From Chthoniobacter flavus Ellin428 (GTDB lineage Bacteria > Verrucomicrobiota > Verrucomicrobiia > Chthoniobacterales > Chthoniobacteraceae), in contig NZ_ABVL01000011.1 in assembly GCF_000173075.1 (NCBI RefSeq), forward strand, positions 124,001 to 188,000: 64,000 bases of DNA. The letters are read 5' to 3'. Made by a program: the position numbers and the translations under genes. The notes beneath the pieces were generated by a model. The model had not been told where the DNA came from. It made no database searches and was given only the letters and a program-made list of their open reading frames with translations. Shown piece after piece: positions 1-8,485 of the stretch; position 1 is the first letter of the stretch, and every line of letters begins with the position of its first letter.

Positions 1-2607
1 CCGCCGTAGTTCAGCGGCAAGGGGTGCGTTGATTTCCTCCAATCGACCGCACGCATCCTTGACCAATCCGGTGTCTCCTTTTTTGAAAGCGGCTGTCGCG
101 AGATTTTGCAGATTGGGCGCGTTCTGCGGGTTGATCTTCAAAGCATGCTGACAGGCATCGATGCTTTCATCGATTTTTCCCAACTGGAGATAGACATAGC
201 CTAGGGTCGTCCACGCATTCCCAAAAATGGGGCGGTAGGAAACCGCTTTTTTCAGGGACTCCATGGCCTCTTCGAAATGACCACCCCTGCTCTGAGCGCA
301 GCCCAGCGTGTCCCAAGCGACGGCGTCTTTGTCATCCACTTCCACCGCTCTCCGTCCAGCATCGATGGCGTCGTCGATTTTTCCTTCACCCATCAACAGG
401 GCGCCCAGAAAGTTCCACCCTGTGCTCGTTTTCGGCAGTTCATGGAGAAGTTGCCTCAACTCTTTCTCCTGTCCCGCCGGATCCTTGTGGCGCGTGTATA
501 ATTCCTGCAATGTGCTCCAGGAAGAGATCTCCCGTGGTGCAAGACGGATCGCCATCTCGATGGCCTGCACGGCTTCGGGGAAATGTCCTCGCTCGTTGCG
601 GATTTTGCTCAAGATTTGCCATGCCGGGACGGACTTGCCATCCGCGTCGATCACTTTGCGGCAAAAGTCCTCAGCTTCAATCGCCCGATGCTGGGTCAGA
701 AGCGCCTGGGAAAGCTGAAGACTGGCGCTCGTGAGTTTCGGGTCGAGCTCCAGGGCCTTCCGAAATGCGTCTTCGGCTTTCCTAGCGAAGCGGATGGCAT
801 CCTTGGTCTGGAAGAGTCCGAGATAGACCAGCCCCAAATCTCTCCGGAAAATGGGATCCTTCTCGTCGAGATGGATTGCCTTCTGCATGGCCTCCTCAGC
901 CTCGGAATATCGATCCAGCATCACGAAATTATAGCCCACCATCCGCCAACCAAGCGGCCAGTCGGGCCGCTGTTTCACCAGGTTCTGGAACTCTCGCAAG
1001 GCCTCCTCGCCGCCCCGCCGACTGGAGATCAGTTTGCTGAATTCTTCGGCGAGCATTTTGTTGCCGGGATATTTGCTCAAGGCGGATTCGTAGGAGGCGA
1101 CGGCGTCGCTGTATTTTCCCAATCGAGCCTGGGTGTACGGCAGAAGCGTTTGCTCTGCGGGATCGTCTGGAGCGCATTCGAATGACTTGGCGGCGGCAGA
1201 ACAGGCCTCGGAGTAGTCGTTCGACAATCGTGCCACCCCTTGCCAGCCCCCGAATTGGTGCGGCGCGAGTTCCGTGATCTTTTTATAGGCGGCGACGGCC
1301 TCGGCGGACCGGTTGCGGTGTTCTTCCGCCAGGCCGATAACTCCCCACGCGCGCCAGTTCCCGGAATCAGCGGCCAGCGCCTGATGGGCGTAGCGAATCG
1401 CTTCATCCGGTTGATTCGCGGTGTTGCAATTATTGCCCAGGGTTAAAAGGGCAACGACATTCTGGGGGTCGATGGCGAGCGCTTCCTTGGCGTAACGGTT
1501 GCTCTCGTCCACGCGCTTTTGCTTGAGGCGGAGATTGCTCAATGCTGCCAGCGCGTGGGCATCTTTCGGGTTTGCGGAGATGAGTCCGGTGAGAGTTTTT
1601 TCCGCGTCGTCGAGTCTGCCAACGGAGACCAGGCCGTTGGCCAGCTCTAAGGATGCCTCCGGGGAATCGAAACCGAGCGCCCGGGCTTTTTCCATCTCCT
1701 CTACGCCTTGCGGGTAGCGCTCCCGTTTGATGTCGGCTTCACCGAGCAGTGCCCACGCCTCTTTGTCTGCCGGTTGGCGGGCAATGAGCGCCTTCGCCTC
1801 AACCGCCGTTTCATCATACTTCTGAGCTTTGGCGAGGAAGGCCGCGAGGTTTCGCCGGGCGGCGAGATTGTCGGGATTGGCGGCGACAGCGCCTTGCGTG
1901 GCGGCGATGGCACCCGGCAGGTCGTGCATGGCCAGTAGCGCGATGGCGCGATTGGCTAATGTTTCCGAGTCATTCGGCGCAATCTTCAGGGCGCGGCCAA
2001 ACTCCGCCACCGCCTCCTGCGGTTTGCCTTCCTGCAGATAAACAAACCCGAGAATGGCATGGGCGTTTTTCGAGTCGGGATCGAGTTCCACTGCTTTGGC
2101 CAGGGTGTCTCGCGCTTCGGAAGTCTTCCGCGCCCTGAGGAGAGTGACCCCGCGGAGCATGCAGATATCGAACGACTTGGAATCGGCCTCCGCCGCGTGC
2201 TGGAGCGCTTCCAGGGCCTCGTTGATTTTGTCCAGCGAGTTCAGGCTGATGCCCAATCCTTCCCAAGCGTCCGCATTCGCTGGTGTGAAACCGACCGCCG
2301 TTTGAAAAGCCTCGGCGGATTCTTTCGGTTTCCCGATCTTGAGATAACCGCTGCCCAGCTTGAAGTAGGCGGCGCCAAGCTGGGAACGGATGGCAGGATC
2401 GTTCGGCGTGGCCTTGGCGTTTTTTTCCAGGGCGGTGATTTTTCGCAGCAATGCGGCCTTGGATTCTTCCGACAGCTCCCGCGCCAGATCGTTTTTCAAT
2501 GGCGGAAGCGATGGCATGAGCGCCGAGTCGTCGCTCCAGCCGTGGTATTGCGTGAGGGCGACGGCAGCGGCGCACAGAATCCGGGTAACGAGAGGGACGC
2601 GGTTCAT
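1..2607 (-). CDS. Large TPR-repeat protein, C-terminus beyond window
   Basis: The reading frame is open from an ATG at 2607 to the window edge (869 codons, no stop), so the C-terminus is missing. The N-terminus (MNRVPLVTRILCAAAVAL) looks like a signal peptide. The rest is an almost unbroken run of about 34-residue tetratricopeptide repeats, recognisable by phrases such as AIRSQLGAAYFKLG, NAHAILGFVYLQ and AWTTLGYVYLQLGK. TPR arrays are protein-interaction scaffolds; no enzymatic domain is visible, so the specific role is unknown. It is divergent from yjbQ with about 120 nt between the two starts. The frame is certain; the start is the only Met followed by a plausible leader. Confidence 0.85.
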   Translation of the reverse strand, partial: MNRVPLVTRILCAAAVALTQYHGWSDDSALMPSLPPLKNDLARELSEESKAALLRKITALEKNAKATPNDPAIRSQLGAAYFKLGSGYLKIGKPKESAEAFQTAVGFTPANADAWEGLGISLNSLDKINEALEALQHAAEADSKSFDICMLRGVTLLRARKTSEARDTLAKAVELDPDSKNAHAILGFVYLQEGKPQEAVAEFGRALKIAPNDSETLANRAIALLAMHDLPGAIAATQGAVAANPDNLAARRNLAAFLAKAQKYDETAVEAKALIARQPADKEAWALLGEADIKRERYPQGVEEMEKARALGFDSPEASLELANGLVSVGRLDDAEKTLTGLISANPKDAHALAALSNLRLKQKRVDESNRYAKEALAIDPQNVVALLTLGNNCNTANQPDEAIRYAHQALAADSGNWRAWGVIGLAEEHRNRSAEAVAAYKKITELAPHQFGGWQGVARLSNDYSEACSAAAKSFECAPDDPAEQTLLPYTQARLGKYSDAVASYESALSKYPGNKMLAEEFSKLISSRRGGEEALREFQNLVKQRPDWPLGWRMVGYNFVMLDRYSEAEEAMQKAIHLDEKDPIFRRDLGLVYLGLFQTKDAIRFARKAEDAFRKALELDPKLTSASLQLSQALLTQHRAIEAEDFCRKVIDADGKSVPAWQILSKIRNERGHFPEAVQAIEMAIRLAPREISSWSTLQELYTRHKDPAGQEKELRQLLHELPKTSTGWNFLGALLMGEGKIDDAIDAGRRAVEVDDKDAVAWDTLGCAQSRGGHFEEAMESLKKAVSYRPIFGNAWTTLGYVYLQLGKIDESIDACQHALKINPQNAPNLQNLATAAFKKGDTGLVKDACGRLEEINAPLAAELRR

Positions 2608-2728
2608 CGGAATGGATGTTGCGGTTGATCCTGGCAAAGGACAAGAACGTGAAATGTCCCAAGACGGTTGCTCAACGAGCGCGGGGTTGACGAGCCCGCC
2701 GTCGCATCGGTTTTCTGAATAGAACCAT

Positions 2729-3148
2729 ATGAAAGCTCTCACCGAAACTTTGTCCGTAGCCACGAAGGGCAAGGGTACTTACGAGATTACCAACGAGGTC
2801 GACCGGATCGTGCGCAAAAGCGGAGTGACCACCGGTGTGGCGACCGTATTTGTGCAGCATACCAGCGCGAGTCTCATCATTTATGAAAATGCCGATCCCT
2901 CAGCGCGGACGGATCTGCATGCGTTTTTCGAGCGGTTGGTGCCGGAGGACCAGGATTATTTCGTGCACACCGCGGAGGGGCCGGATGATATGCCGTCGCA
3001 TCTGCGCATGGTGTTGACGCGCACGAGCGAGGTGGTGCCGATTGCCCAAGGGCAGATGTTGCTCGGCACGTGGCAGGGGATTTTTTTGTTCGAGCATCGC
3101 CGCGCGCCGCATCGGCGGAATGTCGTGGTCTCCATCGTGGGCGTTTAG
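2729..3148 (+). CDS. yjbQ: YjbQ/UPF0047 family protein
   Basis: A 139-residue protein of the usual YjbQ length. Family hallmarks are present: HTSASL near residue 47, the acidic-histidine stretch EGPDDMPSHL near residue 90, and LGTWQGIFLFEHR near the C-terminus. The family is a small trimeric beta-fold protein, annotated as secondary thiamine-phosphate synthase because some members have weak thiamine phosphate synthase activity; its physiological role is unsettled. It stands alone between the divergent TPR gene and a repeat-filled spacer, so context adds nothing. Confidence 0.9.
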   Translation: MKALTETLSVATKGKGTYEITNEVDRIVRKSGVTTGVATVFVQHTSASLIIYENADPSARTDLHAFFERLVPEDQDYFVHTAEGPDDMPSHLRMVLTRTSEVVPIAQGQMLLGTWQGIFLFEHRRAPHRRNVVVSIVGV

Positions 3149-3248
3149 AATAATAGGGGGGGCGGTCCAAACTCCAAAGACAACGCGCCGCTGGCCATCC
3201 TCTGCAGTGCTAACCTAAACAGTGTACGCAGCCTGCGGTATTTTTTTA

Positions 3249-3330
3249 ACCACGGATTTCACAGATTTCACGGATTGAAGGCAGTGACGGTTCGATTTCT
3301 TTAATCCGTGTAATCCGCGAAATCCGTGGT
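3249..3330. repeat. Interspersed inverted repeat (ACCACGGATTTCAC type)
   Basis: The left arm begins ACCACGGATTTCACAG and the right arm ends CGCGAAATCCGTGGT, forming a long imperfect hairpin. This sequence type recurs in intergenic DNA of many environmental bacteria; it has no coding potential here. Confidence 0.7.
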
Positions 3331-3374
3331 CCCTCCTCTGCGGCCCTCTGCGTTCTCGGCGTCCTCTGCGTTTA
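3331..3374. repeat. CTCTGCG-rich dispersed repeat, copy 1
   Basis: The stretch CTCTGCGGCCCTCTGCGTTC and what follows recur almost identically at 41892-41935, differing at about 2 of 44 positions, in the same orientation 38.5 kb away. Both copies lie in noncoding spacers. Confidence 0.75.
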
Positions 3375-3469
3375 AATGGGTGCGGCATTTGGTTGCGTCT
3401 CTGCCGCGCTGCGTCTCTGCCTTTTAACCCCTTTTGTTTGGCCTCTTTCCCCTTTTTGGAAGCGTTCCT

Positions 3470-4828
3470 CTACTTTCGCGCGAGGGAGGTTTCGTTGTGG
3501 CGTTCGTATTCGATGAATTTGAGGCGTGAAAGTTGCCAGTGGTTGGCGGGGACTTTGATCTGGCGTGGGAGATAGACGTGCTCGAGGTTCGGGCAGTCGG
3601 CGAGGGCCTGGACGTCGGTAAGAAGTTCGCAGCCCCGGAGATCGAGCTCGGTGAGCGGCATGCCGGCGAGGGCGTCGAGGTCTTTGATGGCGGTGCCGGC
3701 AAGCGAGAGCGATTTCAGTTTCGCGCCGGCGAGGCCGCGCAGATCGTGGACGGGACTGTCGTTGAGCGTGAGGCGCTCGAGCGGCATGCCGGAGAGCGCG
3801 GAGAGATCGGTGACGTGGGTGTGCGAGAGATCGAGTTCGCGCAATTCCATGCCCCGCAGCGCCTCGATGTCGCGCACGGCGGTGTGGGAAAGGTCGAGCT
3901 TTTGCAGCGGGCAGAGGGCGAGCGCCTGCACGGAGCCGATCATGGTGTGGGAGAGATTCAGCTCGTGCAGCGGGAGGCCGGCCAGCGGGCGCACATCGGC
4001 GGTGTGGGTGTGATCGAGCAGGAGTTGGTGGAGCGGCATGGTGCGCAGCGGGGTGAGGTCGTTCACCCGGCTGTCGCTGAGAATGAGCGAGTGGATCTCC
4101 AGGCCGGCGAGTTCGCGGGCGTCCTCCAGGTTGCAGAGAGCGAGGTTCAGGCGACCGATTTTCAGGTCGCGGAGGAGATCGGCCATCTGCGGTTTCCATT
4201 GGGTGATGGTGACGTCGACGAGGCCGCTGTCTTTGTTGATGGTCAGTTGCGCGTCGCTGTCCAATCCGTGGAGCAGCGCGAACAGGCTGTCGCGCAGGGG
4301 TTGCAGGTCGGGGAGCAACTTGCGGGCGACGAAACGGGCCGAGGCCGGATCACCGCGATGCATCAGCTCATCGTGCAAACGGTAGAGCACTTCGCGCGAA
4401 GGGATGCGGCTGGGCGTGCGCTCGCTGGCCATGCGTTGGCAAAAGGCTTTTCCGCGGAGGATGGCGAGATGTTTGCCGGGCATCTGCTCCAGCGTGGTGT
4501 AGGCGTCGGCGGCTTCCCGGAAGTAACCCAGGCACTCGAGGGAGCGGGCCCGCAGGAAGAGCGTGGAGGCATCGCTCTTCGTCCCGGAAGCGGTGGGATC
4601 GAGCAGTGCGGCGGCGCGTTGGAAATCGCCGGCGTCGAAGGCGTCCTGGGCGTCGTTTCGGGCGGAATGGAAGTAATTCGTCAGCGCATGCTGGAGCGTG
4701 GCGTATTGTTCCTGCGTCCGGTGATTGCGCTCGGCCATCCAGACGATCGCCGCACAGGCGGCGGCGAGCGCGACAGGATAAAAGTGCGTGATTTTCCGAT
4801 AGGACAGATGGGGGAGGGTGATGGTCAT
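3470..4828 (-). CDS. Membrane-anchored leucine-rich repeat protein
   Basis: A 452-residue protein. A single N-terminal membrane segment (around residues 16-29, PVALAAACAAIVW) is followed by a helical TPR-like stretch. From about residue 200 come at least nine leucine-rich repeats of about 23 residues, of the kind LRELDLSHTHVTDLSALSGM. The repeats should form a curved solenoid for protein binding. The start is 13 nt downstream of the PilX-like gene on the same strand, so it is probably the last gene of that prepilin operon. The function is unknown, and the link to pilus assembly is inferred from position only. Confidence 0.75.
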   Translation of the reverse strand: MTITLPHLSYRKITHFYPVALAAACAAIVWMAERNHRTQEQYATLQHALTNYFHSARNDAQDAFDAGDFQRAAALLDPTASGTKSDASTLFLRARSLECLGYFREAADAYTTLEQMPGKHLAILRGKAFCQRMASERTPSRIPSREVLYRLHDELMHRGDPASARFVARKLLPDLQPLRDSLFALLHGLDSDAQLTINKDSGLVDVTITQWKPQMADLLRDLKIGRLNLALCNLEDARELAGLEIHSLILSDSRVNDLTPLRTMPLHQLLLDHTHTADVRPLAGLPLHELNLSHTMIGSVQALALCPLQKLDLSHTAVRDIEALRGMELRELDLSHTHVTDLSALSGMPLERLTLNDSPVHDLRGLAGAKLKSLSLAGTAIKDLDALAGMPLTELDLRGCELLTDVQALADCPNLEHVYLPRQIKVPANHWQLSRLKFIEYERHNETSLARK

Positions 4829-4841
4829 GGGGGTTCTCCGA

Positions 4842-6398
4842 TTAAGGCGCGACTTCGATCTCCTGCCAGCTCACCAGCTCGTAACCGAGAATGAGGCCCG
4901 TCTCGAGACTCAGCTCTTCGTCGAAGTGGATGTTGGCGCTGCCGGGGATCTGCAGTTGCGCCGCGGTGATGGCTCCGGAAAAGTCGCCGTTGCCCGTGAG
5001 CGTCACGTTGTGCGTGGGGGCGTAGATGGCGGCGATCGGATTGCCGGTGGTGTCGATGCTGATGGTGTGAGTTGCGCCGTCCGTGGAGGGAACGCCAAGG
5101 ATTTGCAGTTCGGAAGCGCGCTGGCTGTTGTTCTGCAATTGGTTGGCCGTGCAGGTGAGATTGCCTTGCACGTAGAGGCGTACCTTCACGCCCGGATCGA
5201 CGATGATGTTTCCCGAGAAATCACCGGTAACATAAATATCGGCTTCCGAGCTGACCACGCTGCCGACCACGGGGAGTTGTGCGAGCAGCCCGCCGAGGCC
5301 GCCCAGGCTGCCGAGCACATTGGCTTGCACGTGGAGCGTGCCGTTCACGGAGTTGAATTGATATTGCGCGGGCGAAAGCAGGGCGCCGGCGGTGACCGAC
5401 TTCGAGCCGCTGACGGTGGTCGGGGTCGCCGTCCACGTTGGCCCTTTCACGGAGGGCAGCGAGCGGAAGTAGCTGTCATTCACCGTGCCGGTGATCTGCG
5501 CGGATTTTGCGAGAGTCGAACCGTCGGTCAGGACGTTGCCATAAACGGTGCCACCGAGCGTGATGCTCGAGCTGTTGGTCGAGACTTCGATGTTCGAGCG
5601 GCGCTTTGAGGAATCGTAGAGGCCCCAGGTGCTGGCCAGCGGGCTGGCGGAATTGAAGCTGTCGAAATTCGAACTGTTCGGCGCGTTGATGAGGCCATCG
5701 GTGGCGACGCCGTGTTCGAAGGGAAACACCGGCTTGAGCAGCACTTCGATCTGCCGCTGGACGAAGGGTTTGCTGACAGCGTTGCCCGTGGCCGGATCAT
5801 GCACGAGCGCGAGGCGCATGAGCTGCGAGTCGAGCTTCGAGACATCGGACGTGCGGCTTGGACCCGGGAGGTAAACGGTGCCGGTGGAGCGGATGCGCAG
5901 GAGATTGATCGCGGACGTCGAATTGCCCGAGAGCAGGCCGGTGAGGTTGCTGAGCAACTGGCCATTGAGGACCTGGTTGAGCGGGAGGACATCGATGCTC
6001 ACCGTGGAAGTGGAAGTCGTCGCGCCTTCTCCGCCGTGCACCAGCGGGTCCATCGTGAGAGAGACGGTCAAGCCGTTGGCGAGGTTGAGGCCGCCGGGCT
6101 CGAGCCGGAGGCCGGTGACGAGCGCGAGCGATGGCGTCGAGGTGCCGAGCGACACACCGCTGCTGTTCAACTCCACGTCGGGCAACAACCCGGAGACTTG
6201 GGCGATTGTCATGTCCACGCCGGACTCGGCGGCGAGCAGCGATTCCTCCCACGCTGCAGTGCGCAGGGCGGTCTTGTAGCGCGCGCTCACCGCGCTGAGC
6301 GTGGCTCCGGAGATGAGCGCCAGGATCATGAGGATGCCGATGGCCATGAGCAGCGCATGACCGCGTTCGGCAGGGCGACGGAGGGACATCGTGTTCAT
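4842..6398 (-). CDS. PilX-like pilus assembly protein (set 1)
   Basis: Starts at the Met of MNTMSLRRPAERGHALLMA, 4 nt after the stop of the upstream prepilin gene, giving 518 residues. The N-terminus has a basic leader then a hydrophobic helix (ALLMAIGILMILALISGATL), followed by AAWEESLLAAESGVDMT, the pattern of PilX N-terminal domains, where the helix is followed by a conserved AAESG motif. The C-terminal two thirds is beta-rich (repeated ITGTV, VTLTGNGDFSGAI, IYVTGDFSG). It is probably a large minor pilin or pseudopilin exposed on a pilus-like fibre. The product is paralogous to 14486-15940; both end with a stretch containing LTGNGDFSG or TGGGNTDN then EALG/ELSL and a VVSWFE or LVSWQE tail. 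Confidence 0.75.
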   Translation of the reverse strand: MNTMSLRRPAERGHALLMAIGILMILALISGATLSAVSARYKTALRTAAWEESLLAAESGVDMTIAQVSGLLPDVELNSSGVSLGTSTPSLALVTGLRLEPGGLNLANGLTVSLTMDPLVHGGEGATTSTSTVSIDVLPLNQVLNGQLLSNLTGLLSGNSTSAINLLRIRSTGTVYLPGPSRTSDVSKLDSQLMRLALVHDPATGNAVSKPFVQRQIEVLLKPVFPFEHGVATDGLINAPNSSNFDSFNSASPLASTWGLYDSSKRRSNIEVSTNSSSITLGGTVYGNVLTDGSTLAKSAQITGTVNDSYFRSLPSVKGPTWTATPTTVSGSKSVTAGALLSPAQYQFNSVNGTLHVQANVLGSLGGLGGLLAQLPVVGSVVSSEADIYVTGDFSGNIIVDPGVKVRLYVQGNLTCTANQLQNNSQRASELQILGVPSTDGATHTISIDTTGNPIAAIYAPTHNVTLTGNGDFSGAITAAQLQIPGSANIHFDEELSLETGLILGYELVSWQEIEVAP

Positions 6399-6402
6399 GA
6401 GA

Positions 6403-6987
6403 CTACTGGGCGGCGTCGAGCAGGTGGACGTAGCCGGAGAACGTCGTGGCAGCCGTCGAGGTGGGATGGCTGCCGAACGAGTAGCGCGGCTGAAAAGAGG
6501 CATCGATCTCGACCAGCGAGCCATGGAGGCGCACTTGAAACGCCGTGGCCGAGGTCGAGAGTCCGGTTGGGGTGCCGTTCAATTCACGGATGATGCTCGT
6601 ACCCTGGCGATAGTAGCGGATGGTATTGGTCGCCCCCGGCGTTTGTGAGGGGCCAAGCAGGGAGAGCAGCGAGAGACCGAGGTTGATATTGAGGGTCGGG
6701 GCGGCTTGCGTCGGCACGGTGATGGTGATTTGCGTGCCTTGCGCGGTGATTTGCACATTGGACGCGCCGCGCAGATCGCGCCGGAGATAGGCGAAGACGC
6801 GGTTTTGATCGTTCTGCGCATTCACCTGGTAGAGTGAGGTGGCGAGGCTGCGCTGGACACCGACGAAGGTGATCAAGGCCGCGCCCATGGCGATGGCGAT
6901 GAGCCCCGTGGCGCAGAGGAGATCGACCAGCGTGATGCCGGCTGTCGCCCGGCAAGCGCGTTTCATATTTGAGAGGCGCGCTCTCAT
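6403..6987 (-). CDS. Prepilin-like PilW/GspJ-type protein (set 1)
   Basis: ATG at 6987 overlaps the upstream TGA (ATGA), implying translational coupling; 194 residues. The leader ends KRACRATAG and the mature part would start ITLVDLLCATGLIAIAMGAAL, a type IV prepilin cleavage motif with Asp instead of the usual Glu at mature position 5. The body (VFAYLRRDLRGASNVQI, IRYYRQGTSIIRELNG) matches PilW-like minor pseudopilins. It lies between PilV-like and PilX-like genes. Confidence 0.75.
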   Translation of the reverse strand: MRARLSNMKRACRATAGITLVDLLCATGLIAIAMGAALITFVGVQRSLATSLYQVNAQNDQNRVFAYLRRDLRGASNVQITAQGTQITITVPTQAAPTLNINLGLSLLSLLGPSQTPGATNTIRYYRQGTSIIRELNGTPTGLSTSATAFQVRLHGSLVEIDASFQPRYSFGSHPTSTAATTFSGYVHLLDAAQ

Positions 6988-7517
6988 CGCAGCAGGCCCT
7001 CCATGGAGATGACGGTGGAATACATCCGCTGGCGCCGGCGCGCGTCGTGGTCGCTCGTCCAGGTCACCTGAAGATCGGCACGCACGGCGAGAAGAGAGCG
7101 GAGGTACAGGCCGGCGGTGGGTTGGGAGATGATCTCGACGAGACCATTGGAATGGCGCTGGACGACGATCGGCGTCGGGGCCGGGGTCACGGCGGGATAG
7201 GGGGTGACGGTGATCTGTTCCTCGAGATTGTTGAGGTAGCTGCCATCGGCCGCGGGCGACTGGAGGATATCGGCCTTGATGCTGTCGGCGCTGACGATCG
7301 TGTTCCAGCCGGCGGCCCGGCAGTCTTCCACGCGGCGCATGAGGGTCTCCGTCGCGGCGATGGTCTCCCGGTGCGATTGGGCGAAACGGATGCATTGTCC
7401 GGCGGAAGTCCACACCGCGATAAAGCCAATCGCCATGACACAAGTCGCCACCAGCACCTCGACAATCGAGATGCCGGCCTCAGCGTGCCTCCGGACTGGT
7501 GTAAAATGGGCCTCCAT
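6984..7517 (-). CDS. Prepilin-like PilV-type protein (set 1)
   Basis: 177 residues with a short leader (MEAHFTPVRRHAEAG) and the mature start ISIVEVLVATCVMAIGF, with Glu at +5: a class III prepilin peptidase site followed by the hydrophobic alpha helix. It is the first gene of a PilV-PilW-PilX-LRR operon. The body has no known enzymatic motif. Its upstream region contains inverted repeats (7585-7649) that could be regulatory. Confidence 0.78.
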   Translation of the reverse strand: MEAHFTPVRRHAEAGISIVEVLVATCVMAIGFIAVWTSAGQCIRFAQSHRETIAATETLMRRVEDCRAAGWNTIVSADSIKADILQSPAADGSYLNNLEEQITVTPYPAVTPAPTPIVVQRHSNGLVEIISQPTAGLYLRSLLAVRADLQVTWTSDHDARRRQRMYSTVISMEGLLR

Positions 7518-7584
7518 ACACCTCCTAAATGATGCAGGATGTATGCAATCGTCTGAACGGCGGCTCGCAGAACTCCGTCACGGG

Positions 7585-7649
7585 GCGTACTCCCTCACCC
7601 TTACGGGTGGTACGCATTTTAGCCGCGGTTTTTTCAGGGAAAACCCTGA
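7585..7649 (-). promoter_or_regulatory. Two inverted repeats upstream of prepilin operon 1
   Basis: Positions 7585-7615 form a hairpin whose outer arms are GCGTAC/GTACGC and inner arms CACCC/GGGTG around GTAA (minus-strand reading). Positions 7634-7649 are a TCAGGG-AAAA-CCCTGA palindrome. They could be operators or a leader RNA structure. A hairpin in a similar context precedes the giant surface protein at 50710-50732. Confidence 0.4.
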
Positions 7650-7690
7650 CGTCCAGGCGACGTCATAGCGATCGAAGGGTGACTTTTCAC

Positions 7691-7816
7691 TGTGGCGGCG
7701 GTTCTGGAGACGTCGACGGGATAGGAGGAATAGGAAGAATAGGACGTATAGGATTCCTATCATTCCTATCCTTCCCATTCCTCCTATGCCGTTCGGGGGG
7801 AACTGCCCGCCGCTAC
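7691..7816. repeat. Long inverted repeat with GGA/TCC inner arms, copy 1
   Basis: Outer arms GGCGGCGGTTC and GAACTGCCCGCCGC enclose purine/pyrimidine inner arms made of ATAGGA and TCCTAT units (ATAGGAGGAATAGGAAGAAT on the left). The same architecture occurs at 45586-45697, so this is a dispersed element family in this genome. Confidence 0.65.
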
Positions 7817-7834
7817 AAAAATGGCCTCACCGCC

Positions 7835-8485
7835 TTACGGCTCGATGATCCCGTTTCGCAGGGCATAGCGGATCAATTCGCCGATGGTTTTCAGGCCGAG
7901 CTTCTGCATGACCGCGGCGCGATGGCTTTCCGCGGTGCGCAGACTTACCCCAAGGACATCGGCGAGCTCCTTGTTTGTCCGACCCTCGGCGATGAATTTC
8001 ACCGCTTCGCGTTCGCGGCTGGTGAGGCTGTTGCCCGGCGCGGGACGTTCGCCCATGGAGCCGCTTTGCAACCGGCGGAGAATGATCTGCGAAACTCGCG
8101 GCGTGAAGTAGGCCTTGTGCTCGGCAGCCGCCCGAATCGCTTCGATGAGGTGCGACGGATCATCGGTCTTCAGCAGATAACTGCGGCCGCCCGCGTCGAA
8201 AACCTGGTGCACGAGATCTTCCATCTCATGTGCGGTGAACATGATGACCTCTGTGTCCGGCAACGCCTTTTTGACCTGCCGTAGCACTTCCATGCCGCTC
8301 AATTCCGGGAGCGTGATGTCCTGGATGACCACGTCGGGCTTGAGTTCCTTGGCGGCGGTCACGCCTTCGCGGCCGGTCTGCGCTTCACCGCAGATTTCCC
8401 AGCCCGGCTGCTTTTCGATCACAAAACGGACGCCATTGCGGACCACGGCGTGATCGTCGACGAGAAGAATGCGAATCGGTCTCAC
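7835..8485 (-). CDS. NarL/FixJ-family response regulator
   Basis: 216 residues starting at a GTG that overlaps the TGA of the hybrid kinase gene (GTGA). The N-terminal receiver domain carries the acidic pair D10-D11, phospho-acceptor D56 (VVIQDITLPE) and the lysine in YLLKTDD. The C-terminal LuxR-type helix-turn-helix includes LTSREREAVKFIAEG and TNKELADVLGVSLRTAESH. It is the DNA-binding output of the five-gene phosphorelay operon; candidate targets are the prepilin genes flanking the operon, but this is inferred from position only. Confidence 0.9.
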   Translation of the reverse strand: MRPIRILLVDDHAVVRNGVRFVIEKQPGWEICGEAQTGREGVTAAKELKPDVVIQDITLPELSGMEVLRQVKKALPDTEVIMFTAHEMEDLVHQVFDAGGRSYLLKTDDPSHLIEAIRAAAEHKAYFTPRVSQIILRRLQSGSMGERPAPGNSLTSREREAVKFIAEGRTNKELADVLGVSLRTAESHRAAVMQKLGLKTIGELIRYALRNGIIEP